From: Megalonaias nervosa
Taxonomy: Eukaryota > Mollusca > Bivalvia > Unionida > Unionidae
Reading direction: 5' to 3'
NCBI GenBank assembly: GCA_016617855.1
Contig: JAECUM010004972.1
Location: 1 to 64,000, forward strand
Length of the DNA: 64,000 nucleotides
Part shown: piece after piece, positions 12,296-23,654 of the stretch
Layout of the letters: every line of letters begins with the position of its first letter
Position numbering within the stretch: position 1 is the first letter of the stretch
Notes under the pieces: model-generated
What the model was told of the DNA's origin: nothing
The model's database searches: none
What the model saw: only the letters and a program-made list of their open reading frames with translations
Position numbers and translations under genes: made by a program

Positions 12296-13248
12296 CCATA
12301 TACTTACCTCAACTGTTATTTAAATTATCATATTCTATATACATGGGAAATATGTGAAATGAAAACTCCACAAACAAGAATCTTAAAAGCAAACCCATCA
12401 TACAAGAGTTGCTTCTCTGATATAGAAAAAAATCACAGACATAATGCTGATTGCACTCCTACAAATCGATGAAAATTGACTAAAGTACATGCCATTGTCC
12501 ACTGACAGTAGAACACTGAACTCAGCTAACGAACTTTATGATCTGCCACCAGATAAAACCTTGGACATTTTGAGGGGTTGTGGTTTATGTAACAAAATTC
12601 TGATGATTTTTTAATAAAACCTTTATATTTTATGTACATTTTACAAAACTCTAACATCTTACCTTTTACCTTGTGATATTTCATTGCATTTGATCATATG
12701 AATACTAATGTAAGGTCTCTCAGTAAATTTTCACGTATAGCATAAAAAATGTGTAATTTGTGGCAAAAAGCTACACAATTTATTACATTATAAGACCAGG
12801 GGATAGCCTACTGAATATGCTATGAAATTAAGGTCAGACTTATAAAATAAGGATATCCTTTGGAAATAGTTACCAAAAGTGTTTGTTTCATTTTCTTTGG
12901 AAGCTTTGTACATTTGATACAAATATATGTGCTTATAATAGTTAAAACTGCCATAAAACACCAAAAATGCAAGTTAAAACTTCTTTTATCTATAAAAAGT
13001 CTTGAATGAAAGTGAGTAAACAACCAGTATTTTGGCTCACAGTAATTTCAGCTCATACATTTTATGTGAAGCTGTCTAATCTTGGCTGCAAAAGGAATCC
13101 AGACAGTGCCAGATGTGAACAGGAAGGTCACATCTGATTGTTCTGTGCAGAAATAATTTCTTGTGTGATTTGTCAGACAACAAATTTCCTGTACTCTAAA
13201 CTGTCCTTAGTGGAAACTCAAGAAGTAGATTCAGCATGAGAAAGATGA
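12296..13248. other. Non-coding, no feature recognised
   Basis: AT-rich. No domain or clear repeat seen. Confidence 0.4.
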
Positions 13249-13752
13249 GAAATGCATGAGCATTTGTGGGGCCAGAAAATCTGTGGAAGCCACAGCTCTG
13301 TTAAACACAGCCAGCAATTCTCATGCCTGCACAATGTTAATGGAAATGAAATACTGTATGTCCCTAGACTGTCATTACATGACCAGAATGTCAATGAAAA
13401 TTCAGTCTCGATGCCAACAAAACCCATGCTAGTAGCCACCCAGATCAAGTGTGAAGGATATAACTGATATAATCAGTGTGACAGTGTAGCAATCAAGAAA
13501 CCTAATGCTACAAATTACAAAGAGCCTAACTTGATCCCACACAACGGGCAGCAAACCACCAACTCCAGTGGTCAAATAATCATTGGATCTCAAAAGATAG
13601 CAAACTCTACTACTGAGAAACTAGTTTACTTCAGTCCACCAAAGTGGCAGCATACTACTTGTGCCAGTAGAAAGGCATGCTCTAAACTAAATAGATATTC
13701 CAAAGGATCTGATGATCCTATGAAACTGTTTAATAAATTTTGGAAAGTCTAA
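13249..13752 (+). pseudogene. Unidentified reading frame with one in-frame TGA
   Basis: Two open segments (from ATG 13252 to about 13464, and on to TAA at 13750-13752) lie in the same frame and are separated by a single TGA. Together they would make about 166 residues. Base composition is less AT-rich than its surroundings. The second half is Ser/Thr/Lys-rich (for example SQKIANSTTEKLVYFSPPKW). No family is recognised. It could be a decayed exon, a repeat-derived frame or chance. A stop codon lies immediately upstream in frame, and I see no splice acceptor that would extend it. Confidence 0.3.
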
Positions 13753-14071
13753 AAAGTATCAACACTGCAGAGCCCCCTGATACGACAGTCCTGGAAGTCT
13801 CAATCACTTCAGGAAATGTCTGATATTGTAATACAATACAATTACCAAGGTTTAAAGCAAATATTTATGAAATTAGTCTAATACTTAAAGAACATGAGCC
13901 AACAGCTGACTGCTTTATGAGACCTTCATAAAAGAAATAACAGTGTTAATTTTAAATAGTCATAACATAAAACAACTATAAATATTGATAAGGCTGCTTC
14001 AAGAGTGTCCATCATCACAAATAACAAAACTCCTCATAGCCAAATTAAATTCCACATTACTTTATTGTGTG
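13753..14071. other. Non-coding, no feature recognised
   Basis: AT-rich spacer before the 25-bp array. Confidence 0.4.
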
Positions 14072-14423
14072 TACTTGTGTGAACTTAATGGATCCATACT
14101 TGTGTGAACTTAATGGATCCATACTTGTGTGAACTTAATGGATCCATACTTGTGTGAACTTAATGGATCCATACTTGTGTGATCTTAATGGATCCATACT
14201 TGTGTGATCTTAATGGATCCATACTTGTGTGAACTTAATGGATCCATACTTGTGTGAACTTAATGGATCCATACTTGTGTGATCTTAATGGATCCATACT
14301 TGTGTGAACTTAATGGATCCATACTTGTGTGATCTTAATGGATCCATACTTGTGTGAACTTAATGGATCCATACTTGTGTGAACTTAATGGATCCATACT
14401 TGTGTGATCTTTATGGATCCATC
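14072..14423. repeat. Minisatellite, 25-bp unit, about 14 copies
   Basis: Near-perfect unit 'acttgtgtgaacttaatgg' plus 'atccat'. The only regular variation is gaactt versus gatctt, mixed between copies. This suggests recent amplification or active homogenisation. Each unit carries a BamHI-type GGATCC. Confidence 0.97.
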
Positions 14424-14740
14424 TATTTTCAAACGATACTCCATTATGTTGCTGGGGATACAAAAATGTTGTCCATTCCTAAACATGTCAGCAAACCATG
14501 CTTTGATGATGCATGCAAAGACACCATAAGGGAATGGAGAAAGGTCCTTCAAGATTTCAATGCTAATCCAACAACTTAAAATCTGAATACATACTCAGGG
14601 ATTTAGACTCCGTCTGCACGCATTTAATGCAACGAACAAAACCACTGAAAGAAATGAAATGATTGTTTCTGTATGCTGCCAAACTAACTTCAAACCCATC
14701 TATTCCTGCATAGGATGTAGCCTTTAGGGACAAACGACAA

Positions 14741-15008
14741 CCTTGTACACTCAGAAATCAAACTTCATTCCATCTTTTAGCATGCAAACCTTGTACACTC
14801 AGAAATCAAACTTCATTCCATCTTTTGGCATACAAACTCCATACACTCAGAAATCAAACTTTATTCCATCTTTCGGCATACAAACCTTGTACACTCAGAA
14901 ATCAAACTTCATTCCATCTTTCAGCATACAAACCTTGTACACCCAGAAATCATACTTCATTCTATCATTTGGCATACAAGCCTTGTACACTCAGAAATCA
15001 AACTTCAT
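14741..15008. repeat. Minisatellite, 48-bp unit, about 5.6 copies
   Basis: The unit is 'cttgtacactcagaaatcaa' plus 'acttcattccatcttttagcatacaaac'. Because 48 is a multiple of three, two forward frames stay open and translate as 16-residue repeats. I treat that as a consequence of the period, not as evidence for a gene. Confidence 0.95.
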
Positions 15009-15125
15009 GTTGGAAATACTGAAAACTTCTATGGTCCAAAATCACCTTGGTTATCAACACCCCACAAAAAATATTTGATCATTGCCAATTCAAAACATCC
15101 TCAAAAAAATCCTTGCTTTTTTCTA
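15009..15125. repeat. Dispersed repeat, partner of 36335-36475
   Basis: Shared ordered blocks: aatactg.aaa, 'tatggtccaaaatcacc', 'caacacccca', 'aatatttgatc', then aaatcc with a T-rich run. Same orientation in both copies. Confidence 0.55.
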
Positions 15126-15394
15126 AGAAAGTTCAATAAAATCAGTGCCTCCTATCATAGCCATACATCTCTGTATACAAAGTTGGAATTTCCATAACAA
15201 CACTCCATGGCACCATCTCAAAGCAGTTACCAGATGAAGCTTAAAATTTTACTGCAGAAATTAGTCATTCTCAAGTCTTTGAACTACAATGAAACTTCTC
15301 AATGAGGCAAATTTCATCCTTTTAGGTTCCTTCTACACAATGAAAACCTTGCAAAACATTAAAACTGACAACCCGTTAATATCCCAAACACAAA

Positions 15395-15540
15395 TATATA
15401 TGGACTTCCTCATAAAATCGAAAAAGATATTCTGTACTGTTGTTGCCTAGTCACACTGATATAATGGGTAATGAAAGGCCTATACAGCAGCCAAAGCTGC
15501 TTCACAATCACCCATCTCTAAATGGAAGATTATACACAGT
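15395..15540. repeat. Dispersed repeat, partner of 12166-12295
   Basis: Contains 'tattctgtactgttgttgcc', agtcacactgata, a cagcagccaaagctgc core and 'aaatggaaga', in the same order as at 12.2 kb. Confidence 0.6.
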
Positions 15541-15784
15541 GATTTAAAATATTGCATGAATCGCCATGGCAATAATCCCTCATTCACAGTCTGCTCTTTA
15601 TGTTGCTTACAATTTTCTAGACATTTTGGACACTTCGTTTTAAATGGGTCTTGTGTCAAACAACTTGTCACGTCCAAAATGGTATCTTGGTAGATTTTGA
15701 CTGGTACCACCATACTTTGACAGCTTTTCAAAACATAACCTAGTTATTATTTGTGGAGTACTGGGTTATATTGAAATACCACGT

Positions 15785-16180
15785 TGATCATCAAACTAAA
15801 GTATCTTATTACGACTCTATGTTCTTAAACTAAGTAACAGAAAAAGATAGAAAACCAACAAGTTTTGTAAAATCAGCCTGAATATAAAAGGAAAATTTCA
15901 AAAGAACTTACAGTATTGCAAACTGAATCCTAAATAGTCCTAAAAGTTCTATCACCAGTCCTAATGAATAAAGTTCTAATTAAATTCCAGTGGTGTTCAA
16001 AATAAGATCCAACACTGAATGTGTTGATGTGCACTTAGTAGCCTGTGATGTTGAGATGTGCCAACAGTCCTTTAATGAATCACAATAATATCATCAAAAA
16101 TGTCCTTGTCTGAATTCATTATATTTCATTGTTAATGTTTCTGTCCAAGAATATTATTAAACAGCACTTTGTATTTCCAG
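15785..16180. mobile_element. Truncated copy of the AGTCTATGCTCTTA inverted-repeat family
   Basis: Starts with 'acgactctatgttcttaaac' followed by taagtaacag, the left end of the element at 26810-27476. The two are collinear for about 400 bp, through 'tttctgtccaagaat' and 'tgtatttccag'. No matching right terminus was found nearby, so this copy is truncated or decayed. Confidence 0.65.
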
Positions 16181-16857
16181 TGAATAATAATTTTAAAATA
16201 TAATTCCACCAAATGAAATAATGAACACAACAGAGAACATTGACTATATAGAAAAAACCACAACACCAAAGAAGAGCCAAGATGTAGGTCCAAAGAATGT
16301 GGTAAACATCAGTTATAACTGGCTCATTCTTGGGGAACACCAATGTCCTTGACTCAGACTAAAATAACAATCCCAAATATTTAACCCACACTCATAGGGA
16401 AATATTAACTATGTATTTGTTTACCAAAATCAAAACAACGTTAGTCCCCCTTGACAAGTACACACTGAACTCAACTTTGGACAAAGTTAAGTCCAAATAC
16501 AATTATATATAACTTATTATCATGGAGAAAAAACAATACAAATGAAATATGCTGTACATAACAATATGCTGTGGAATACAGGATTGTCTGAAAGGCCATG
16601 AAGATTTTCAAACTAAAGTACATGTTGCAAGAGTCAAGATTGGTATTACTACATTTATGCTTAGAAATGCCAGTATTTCTTTCAGTGCTGTGCATTGCCA
16701 GAAGAAAAATCAGGCTTTCTGCATAATTATTAATTTCAGCAACAATCATTTCAATCAATGCCCAAAGAAACAGGAAGAAATCTTTCTTTTCCCTCATCCA
16801 AAACAGAAGTATGACTGACACTTTCGGTGAACTCAGTGATATGTAGGGCATATGTCT
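16181..16857. other. Non-coding, no feature recognised
   Basis: Overlapping short open frames on both strands (for example the 126-codon minus frame at 16471-16851) have no recognisable domain and run into the adjacent array. Confidence 0.4.
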
Positions 16858-17556
16858 TCCATGTCCACACTATGCTGTCCTCATCATCTGATTCTCTCTC
16901 TCTTGTCCACACTATGCTATCTTCATTGTTTGATTCTTTCTCTCTTGTCCACACTATGCTGTCTTCATTATTTGATTCCGTCTCTCTTGTCCACATTATG
17001 CTGTTTTCATTGTCTGATTCTGTCTCTCTTGTCTATACTAAGCTGCCAAATTGTCTGATTTTGTCTCTCTTGTCCACACTATGTTGTCTTCATGATTTGA
17101 TTCTGTTCCTCTTGTCCACACTATGCTGTCTTCATTATTTGATTCTGTCTCTCTTGTCCACACTATATTGTTTCATTGTCTGATTCTGTCTCTCTTGTCC
17201 ACACTATGCTGTCTTCATTGTCTGATTCTGTCTCTCTTATCCACACTGTTGTTTACATTGTCTGATTCTCTCTTGTCCACACTATGCTGTCTTGTCTGAT
17301 TCTATCTCTCTTGTCCACACTATGCTGTCTTCATGATTTGATTCTGTCTCTCTTGTCCACACTATGTTGTTTTCATTGTCTGATTTTGTCTCTCTTGCCC
17401 ACACTATGCTGTCTTCATTGTCTGTTCTGTCTCTCTTGTCCACACTATGCTGTCTTCATTATTTGATTCAGTCTCTCTTGTCCACACTATGCTGTCTTCA
17501 TTGTCTGATTCTGTCTCTCCACACTATGCTGTTTTCATTGTCCTGATTCTGTCCCA
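16858..17556. repeat. Minisatellite, 42-bp unit, about 16 copies
   Basis: The unit is 'gtccacactatgctgtcttc' plus 'attgtctgattctgtctctctt', with several units shortened. It is strongly pyrimidine-rich on the plus strand. The 42-bp period keeps several frames open over hundreds of bases, which explains the Leu/Ser-rich frames here. Confidence 0.95.
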
Positions 17557-17657
17557 ATTCTGCCAACACTCCTTAATTAAATATTATGAATTCATCCTCT
17601 CAAAACCAGGAAACTGGATGCAGTCCAATCTAAAGCTCTGTTGCATAGGTAGCAGGT

Positions 17658-18298
17658 GGCAGGGGCCAGTTTCGCATATTGGCCCCTAGGAAATTTCTTA
17701 AGTTAAGGGTATGGTGTGAGTTTTTGAGCTATTATTGTGTAATAATTAATGAGATGGATATATTTATGAACTAGGTGTTTCGGGCTTGTGTTGTTCTTGA
17801 AACTGATATGAGGCATGTCCACCTCCCATAGTCACTGCACAGTATGTAGCCATTGAAATACCAATAGTAGGCAAGGGAGTTGAGGTAGCCACCCATAGCA
17901 GTAAACACATGGGTTCAAGGCAAGTAGAATATCTCAAAAACGGCTTGAATGACAACTATTCTGAATTGCATCTAGCTATTTAGTAGACAATGTTTTTCAA
18001 AAGTATCACCCAGGGAAAGGGCTTGCGTTTGCACTGTGAGCACCACATGCTGTCAAAAATGGCTTTCAGATGTGCAAAATGCACGTATCAATAGGGTTGG
18101 GGTGCATAAACATTTTGTTCTAAGAACTTCAGTAGACCTATCAAGTCAAGCGTGTGATATGATTATGTTGTGCTTCATAATACCTATCCAAAAATATGGA
18201 CCTTTTTGACCTCACTCATGTATTATTTTTTTTAATGAATTTTTAAATTAGGCACGTGCATACGACATTAAATTTGTACGTAAAAACTGGCCCCTGCC
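17658..18298. mobile_element. Candidate MITE with GGCAGGGGCCAGTTT inverted ends
   Basis: 'ggcaggggccagttt' at 17658-17672 is matched by its exact reverse complement 'aaactggcccctgcc' at 18284-18298, enclosing 641 bp. CAGGGGCC-type ends occur in hAT- and P-like DNA transposons. No convincing target-site duplication or transposase frame is visible, so the superfamily is open. Confidence 0.5.
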
Positions 18299-19349
18299 CC
18301 CTTAGTACACATCTTTCACAGCAGGAACTATCATTTCTTAACTCCGTTCTGATTGGTTAAATGTCATTTTACTCCCCATTATTGATGAATGAGATCATTT
18401 GTAACATTTACAGGTTGGATCTATCCATTACCAAGGTCTAGAACACATAAGCTACAATATGGTGGTTACTAGTACTTATTTACCAGTGGATTTAACAGTC
18501 ACTGTGAAGGCAAGGCACTTGTATGCAGCAGATATACACATCAGTAATAGGAAAGAACCAAGAAATAAAGAAGAGACTTACAACAATAATTACTAAGTCT
18601 ACATGTATTTCAAGGGATGTGTTTTTATTTATTATCCAAAAGGAATATGAATATCTTTCAACTTACACTCATCCTTTGATTCTATTTAAATGTGAAATTT
18701 GGGCTAATGTAAATATACATTCATTCAAGTTTATTTTATTTATTACTTGAATCTACTAAGTGCAATGTTAGGTCCTAAGGTTTAGAAGCAATTGGCCCTT
18801 ATTTTAAAATTTTTCCTACATGGGAGGTTCACCACCCTCTTGTAGAGCACATTATATCTGTGAGATATAATCAGCATTTCCTGTTGCTGTGTCAATGCTG
18901 TCAGATATATGAAACTTGGTCCTATCTTTATGTGTGTAGAGAGAGAGAAGTATCTATCACAAATGCAAGTAAATGAACTTGCAGCATTTTCACAACAAAA
19001 TTATCAGCTGCTTTTTGTTTTAAAAAAAAGGGTTAAAGAATGTTAATTTTTAACTACAAACTTCATTAAATGTAATGCATAATGTATAGTCAGTCGACCA
19101 CATGCTGTGAAGAACATGTTACAAGACAAATTGATCACATCATATGACATGATCTCTCCTTGAACATTCTGTTCACCAATCCATTAAATGCAACTCAAAC
19201 TGATAATAAAGTAAGAAATAAAAAATATTTTGGTCCAATACTTGGTAGAAAAGAATATTCTGGATTAAAGTGCTTTGGTTTTGATTAGTAAGTCTCCATG
19301 TGACTCTAACAATTTATGGAAATGAAATTAAAATAAGAGTTAAGAAACA
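18299..19349. other. Non-coding 5' flank of the Gypsy remnant
   Basis: No LTR could be recognised here, although one would be expected upstream of gag. No gene is visible. Confidence 0.4.
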
Positions 19350-19352
19350 CAA

Positions 19353-19816
19353 ATGCAATTAGATAAAAAGGAAAGAGAGAGAGGAAAATGCAGTTACAGA
19401 AAGAGAAGAGAGAGAGAGACAAATGAAGTTACAGAAAGAAGAAAAACAAGGAGAGACACAAGTGCAGTTGCAGAAAGAAGAAAAACAAATGCAATTGGAG
19501 AAAGAGGAGAGAGAGAGAGGTACAAATGCAAATGCAAATGAGAATGAGAAAAGGAAGACAGGGAATTTCAATTTAGATTAAAAGAATTAAAGCTGACAAG
19601 TGAAAAACAATCCTCCACTTTATACACAAGTTCAGGTTTTGATGTTACTAAGAATATTAGGTTAGTACCCCCTTTTAAACAAAAAGAAGTTGATAAATAT
19701 TTTCCTCATTTTGAAAAATTGCTGAAAATTTTAAATGGCCAAGGGAGCATTGGACTCTATTATTAGAAAGTGCAATTTTTGGCCAAGCATATGACATCTA
19801 TACTTCCCTGTCAGTA
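19353..19816 (+). pseudogene. Gypsy gag, N-terminal part
   Basis: A Glu/Lys/Arg/Gln-rich coiled-coil stretch (about 19370-19600, needing frame changes) leads into a capsid segment with 'KNIRLVPPFKQKEVDKYF'. That segment is characteristic of Gypsy gag proteins of this type. A further frameshift near 19720 precedes the point (after 'ctgtcagta', 19816) where the foreign segment begins. Capsid coding resumes at 22375. Confidence 0.75.
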
Positions 19817-22372
19817 TAGCTAATTGCTAATTACACTGATCTATAAGATTTTAGAAGTCGTCTGCTTCAGAGATAAAATGTGCTATTTATTATGGATTTT
19901 GATGTGCTAAATTCAAACATGACAATTAAAACAACTGATTGGCTACTGTTTCCAAGATATTTAAGTTTTTAGATTTTACGTCTATGCATATTGTGTAGAT
20001 AGTAGACTTTTAATCATAAATTGTGAACCTAGGTCTTTTCATGTGTTTATGGTTGCTTTACATGCTAATATTTCACCTGTCCCGTTTATGTAACACTTTA
20101 AAAAACAGCAAATGGGTTATATAAATAAAATATATTATGAAACAAAAGGCAAAAAACAATTAAATATATAAGTACATAGTTTAGTCCTTATTCAGTGTCT
20201 ACTCAGCACTTCTTGGCTTATCTCTTGTATTCATTAAATGGAGCATCTCTTGTCAATGTCCAGCAACAGTCTGCAAGCATTGATGGGCTCAATTTGCCCT
20301 GATAGTGTTTCTCCATTGTTGCAATGTCCTGGTGAAATCGCTCGCCGTGCTCATCACTCACTGCTCCGCAATTTGGTGGGAAAAAATCTTGATGAGAGTG
20401 CAAAAAATGTATCTTTAGTGACATGTTGCAACCAAAGCTTTTGTATGCCTTGAGGAGGTTTTCCACCAACTCCCTGTAGTCGTCTGCCTTGTTGTTTCTG
20501 AGAAAATTTGTTGCCGCTAACTGGAAGGCTTTCCATGCCGTCTTTTCCTTACCACACAGTGCATGGTCAAATGCATTATCTCGAAGAAGTTCACAAATCT
20601 GAGGATGAACAAAGACACCTTCCTTTATCTTAGCTTCACTTAACCTTGGAAATTTTCCATAGAGGTACTTGAAAGCTGCTTGTGTTTTGTCCATGGCCTT
20701 GACAAAGTTCTTCATCAGACCCAGCTTGATGTGCAAGGGTGGTAACAAAATCTTCCTTGATTTAACAAGTGTTAGATGCTGAACACTTTTCCTCCCAGGC
20801 TCCAATGACTGTCAGAGTGGCCAATCTCTCTAGATGTAGTGGGAATCTCTCACATGACTATCTCACTCGCAGAGAAAACAGCAGTACTTTGTGTCCAGTC
20901 TGCATACCAAGCAAGAGAGCATGAACATTCAAATCATCACAACGCTGCCATTGATGTTAATCATAGTTTATGCACCTCAAAAACTGTTTCATATTTTCAT
21001 AGGTTTCCTTCATATGGACTGCATGACCAACTGGAATTGATGACAAAACACTGCCATTATGCAGCAAAACAGATTTAAGACTCGTCTTTGATGAATCAAT
21101 GAACAGTCTCCACTCATCTGGATCATGAACGATGTTGAGGGCTGCCATCACACCATCATTGTTGTTGAAGGCTACAAGATCACCTTCCATGAAGAAGAAT
21201 GGGACAAGATCGTTTTGTCACGTGACATAGGAACCCTAACATCACCTGACAGGAGATTCCACTGTTGTAGTCTGGAGCCCAACAGCTCTGCCTTACTCTT
21301 AGATAGTTTCCAAATACCTGACAAGGTCATTCAGTTCACCTTGTGTTATGAGGAGTGGTTCCGAGGAGGAGGATAGGAGAAAATATGGGTCATGTGACAA
21401 TGATGGTTCTGGACTAGAAGTTTTATCCTCTTCCTCTTCCTCGTCTGACTCAAGTGAGAATGATTCTGGTGCATCAGGAACCAGCAGTCCTTCTCCGTGG
21501 GGTACTGGGCGTATAGCTGATGGAATGTTTGGATAATGCACAGTCCACTTTTCTTCTTTGACACATCTTTCCCAACTGGAGGCACCATGCAGAAATAACT
21601 ATGGCTGATATGATCTGTTGGCCCTCTCCAAATCACTGGCACTGCAAAAGGCATATATTTCCTTTTCCTGTTCAACCACTGGCGAAGATTTGTTGCACAA
21701 GTGTTGCAGCATGTGGGGCCCACCTCTTGTCCTGATCTCCAATTTTGCAGCCAAAATAAAGGTGATAGGCTTTCTTAACCATAGTGGTTATAGTGCGCTT
21801 TTGTGATGCAAAAGTCACTTCACCACAAACATAACAGAAGTTATTGGCATTGTTCACACAAGTATGAGGCATCTCTGCTCACTTTGGCTAAACAGAAAAG
21901 TGTCCCTTTGCAAAATCAAACACTGACAAATAAGAGAGCATGACACTGTATGATTTCTAGAGCTGATATAGGGTAATTTATTCAGCAGAGTGATGTAAGC
22001 TTAGCTATGATTGCATCATCCATGACTTCTAGGAATAACATGATGCAATTCCTATCATGTATGATGCAATACCAGCTTCAGATTGCATCATTCATTGTCT
22101 TGCCTAAAAAGCAAGTACTGTCCAAACCCAATCATAGATTTATTCATAGATCCATCCAAAGATGTATTTTAGTTATTTCTGGTTTAAACTGAGGTTCCTT
22201 CTGTTTATAACTCACTTATCCTCTGCCATTCCCAAGTCAATAGTAGTATGTACTGACCCAGTATCATATCTTTAAAACTAGAGCCAATCAAAGATTTTAA
22301 GCATCCTTTTATTTCTCAGTGACCCAGAATTACTAAAGTTTGACTACATTTATGTCGGAAGCATTCTGGCTG
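19817..22372 (-). mobile_element. 2.56-kb element inserted in gag, unclassified
   Basis: Gag homology stops after 19816 and resumes exactly at 22375 in the same frame. The bracketed segment is therefore an insertion, with a likely TA duplication (19815-16 and 22373-74). The ends 'tagctaattgct' and, reversed, 'cagccagaatgct' are only weakly alike, so terminal inverted repeats are possible but degraded. Its single gene is on the minus strand. Confidence 0.65.
20218..21872 (-). pseudogene. Broken transposon-associated Cys-rich protein
   Basis: Read on the minus strand, five collinear blocks in shifted frames make up one protein. In order: FCYVCGE (21672-21872); GPTCCNTCATNL (21346-21723); YPNIPSAIRPVPHGEG with an acidic Ser/Glu tract (21299-21541); DEWRLFIDSSK and HAVHMKETYENM (20957-21190); and an uninterrupted 195-residue block with 'LLPPLHIKLGLMKNFVKA' and SDEHGERFHQDI (20218-20805). 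A KYCCFLCE fragment lies between the last two. I recognise this architecture from highly multiplied 'hypothetical' proteins in arthropod and cnidarian genomes, which argues for a mobile-element origin. The acidic residues in FIDSSK and SDEHGERFH could belong to an RNase H-like transposase core, but that is inference. Confidence 0.65.
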
Positions 22373-22374
22373 TA

Positions 22375-23010
22375 GACCAGCGTTATGATCTGGTTAAGGA
22401 ATGCATTTTGCAAGGTTATGAATTGGTACCTGAGGCTTATCGACAAAAGTTTAGGAACTATAAAAATGAAAATGGACAACCCATGTTGAATATGCAAGAG
22501 AAAAAGACCAATTATTTGATAGGTGGTGCTTAGCCAAGAAAGTTGGTCAAGATTACGAAAATCTCAAACTACTCATATTAGTTGAAGAATTCAAGAATTG
22601 CGTCCATAGTGATGTTAAGACTGACCATGATGAGCATAAGGTCGAAAATTTTGAAAATGCTGCTCATACAGCTGACAAGTATTCCTTAGCTCACAAAGTT
22701 TCTTTTGTCAGCAGGTTTTCCACTCAGCAGTCCTCTGGTAAAAAATGCATTTCAGTCTAAGATGAGCACTTCGAAACTTCAAACTAGCACAACTCATAGA
22801 AATCCAGTTTCTGATATAACTGATCATAAGTCATTTCTTCCTACATGTACTTATTGCAAGAAGAATGGGCATGTTATTTCTGATTGCTATAAAATGAAAA
22901 ATAAGCAACATAATCAAAATAGACCTATTCCAAATGCTCTTATTTCTATGAGGGCAAGGTCACAGTCACGTATTGAAACTAAAAAAATTTGTTGGGTCAA
23001 ACAAACCCCA
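22375..23010 (+). pseudogene. Gypsy gag, C-terminal part with CCHC zinc knuckle
   Basis: The capsid continues through a YDLVKECILQGYELVPEAYR stretch, then an FDRWCL segment and a LILVEEFKNCV segment. At 22846-22887 is a perfect C-X2-C-X4-H-X4-C knuckle (CTYCKKNGHVISDC), the nucleic-acid-binding motif of retroelement nucleocapsids. At least two frameshifts are present. Confidence 0.85.
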
Positions 23011-23640
23011 GTCTGATATTATTATGGTGAATTATGAACCATTCATGTTCAATGGTTATATTCCATTCATAGGTGTTTCAGTTAATCCTATCCCTATTAA
23101 AATTTTAAGGGACACAGGAGCTTCTCAGTCTTTTATTATCAGGTACTTTGCCTTTCTCTGAGAAGTCTTCTTCTAATCAGAGTGCTCTTATTCAGAGAGT
23201 AGAGTGTGGCTTTGTTAATGTTCCTCTCCATTGTGTAAATTTGTCATCAGACTTGGTCTAAGGACTCCTGACAGTTGGGACAGTATCATCTTTACCCACT
23301 GAGGAGGGCATTCATTTATTACTAGGTAATGACCAAGCTGGAGATAAGGTTGTGGTTAATCAACTTGTAACTGACAAGCCTTCTTTGGATCAGAAAGTTG
23401 ATCCTACTGAAAAAGAAATTCGTTATTTATACCCAGCTTGTGCAGTTACCAGAGCTATGGCAAAGAAAGATCTTAAGAATGATGTTGATCAGGAAAGTAT
23501 TCCTTTAGCTGACACATGTATTGGTCAGGCTTTTGATGAGGTCACTTTTATTCCTTGTTTGGATCAATCAAAGGGTATTGATCACAATGATCCTTCTTTA
23601 ACTACTCATTCTCTTTGTTCTACTCAGGGTGAAAATGATA
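23011..23640 (+). pseudogene. Gypsy aspartic protease and linker
   Basis: The protease active-site motif DTGA is encoded at 23111-23122 (context ILRDTGASQSFI). A frameshift follows. The C-terminal part includes IHLLLGNDQAG, then a linker with 'LYPACAVTRAMAKKD' near 23430-23470, a conserved phrase between protease and integrase in these elements. The frame ends at TAG 23652-23654. Confidence 0.8.
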
Positions 23641-23654
23641 ATCACTTGTCGTAG

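Noticed and set aside
14743..15078. 111-codon plus-strand frame with a 16-residue repeat
   Set aside because: The 48-bp tandem unit is a multiple of three and keeps two frames open equally well. There is no splice context, and the frame ends at the edge of the array.
16751..17689. Leu/Ser-rich frames on the plus strand and a repetitive minus-strand frame
   Set aside because: Translation of the 42-bp pyrimidine-rich minisatellite in several frames at once.
19353..19571. Purine-rich frames on both strands as independent genes
   Set aside because: The plus strand is the coiled-coil part of a decayed gag. The opposite Phe/Ser/Leu frame is its shadow.
20218..20805. 195-codon minus-strand frame as a host gene
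   Set aside because: It continues upstream as broken blocks of the same transposon-associated protein and lies inside a segment inserted in a retrotransposon gag.
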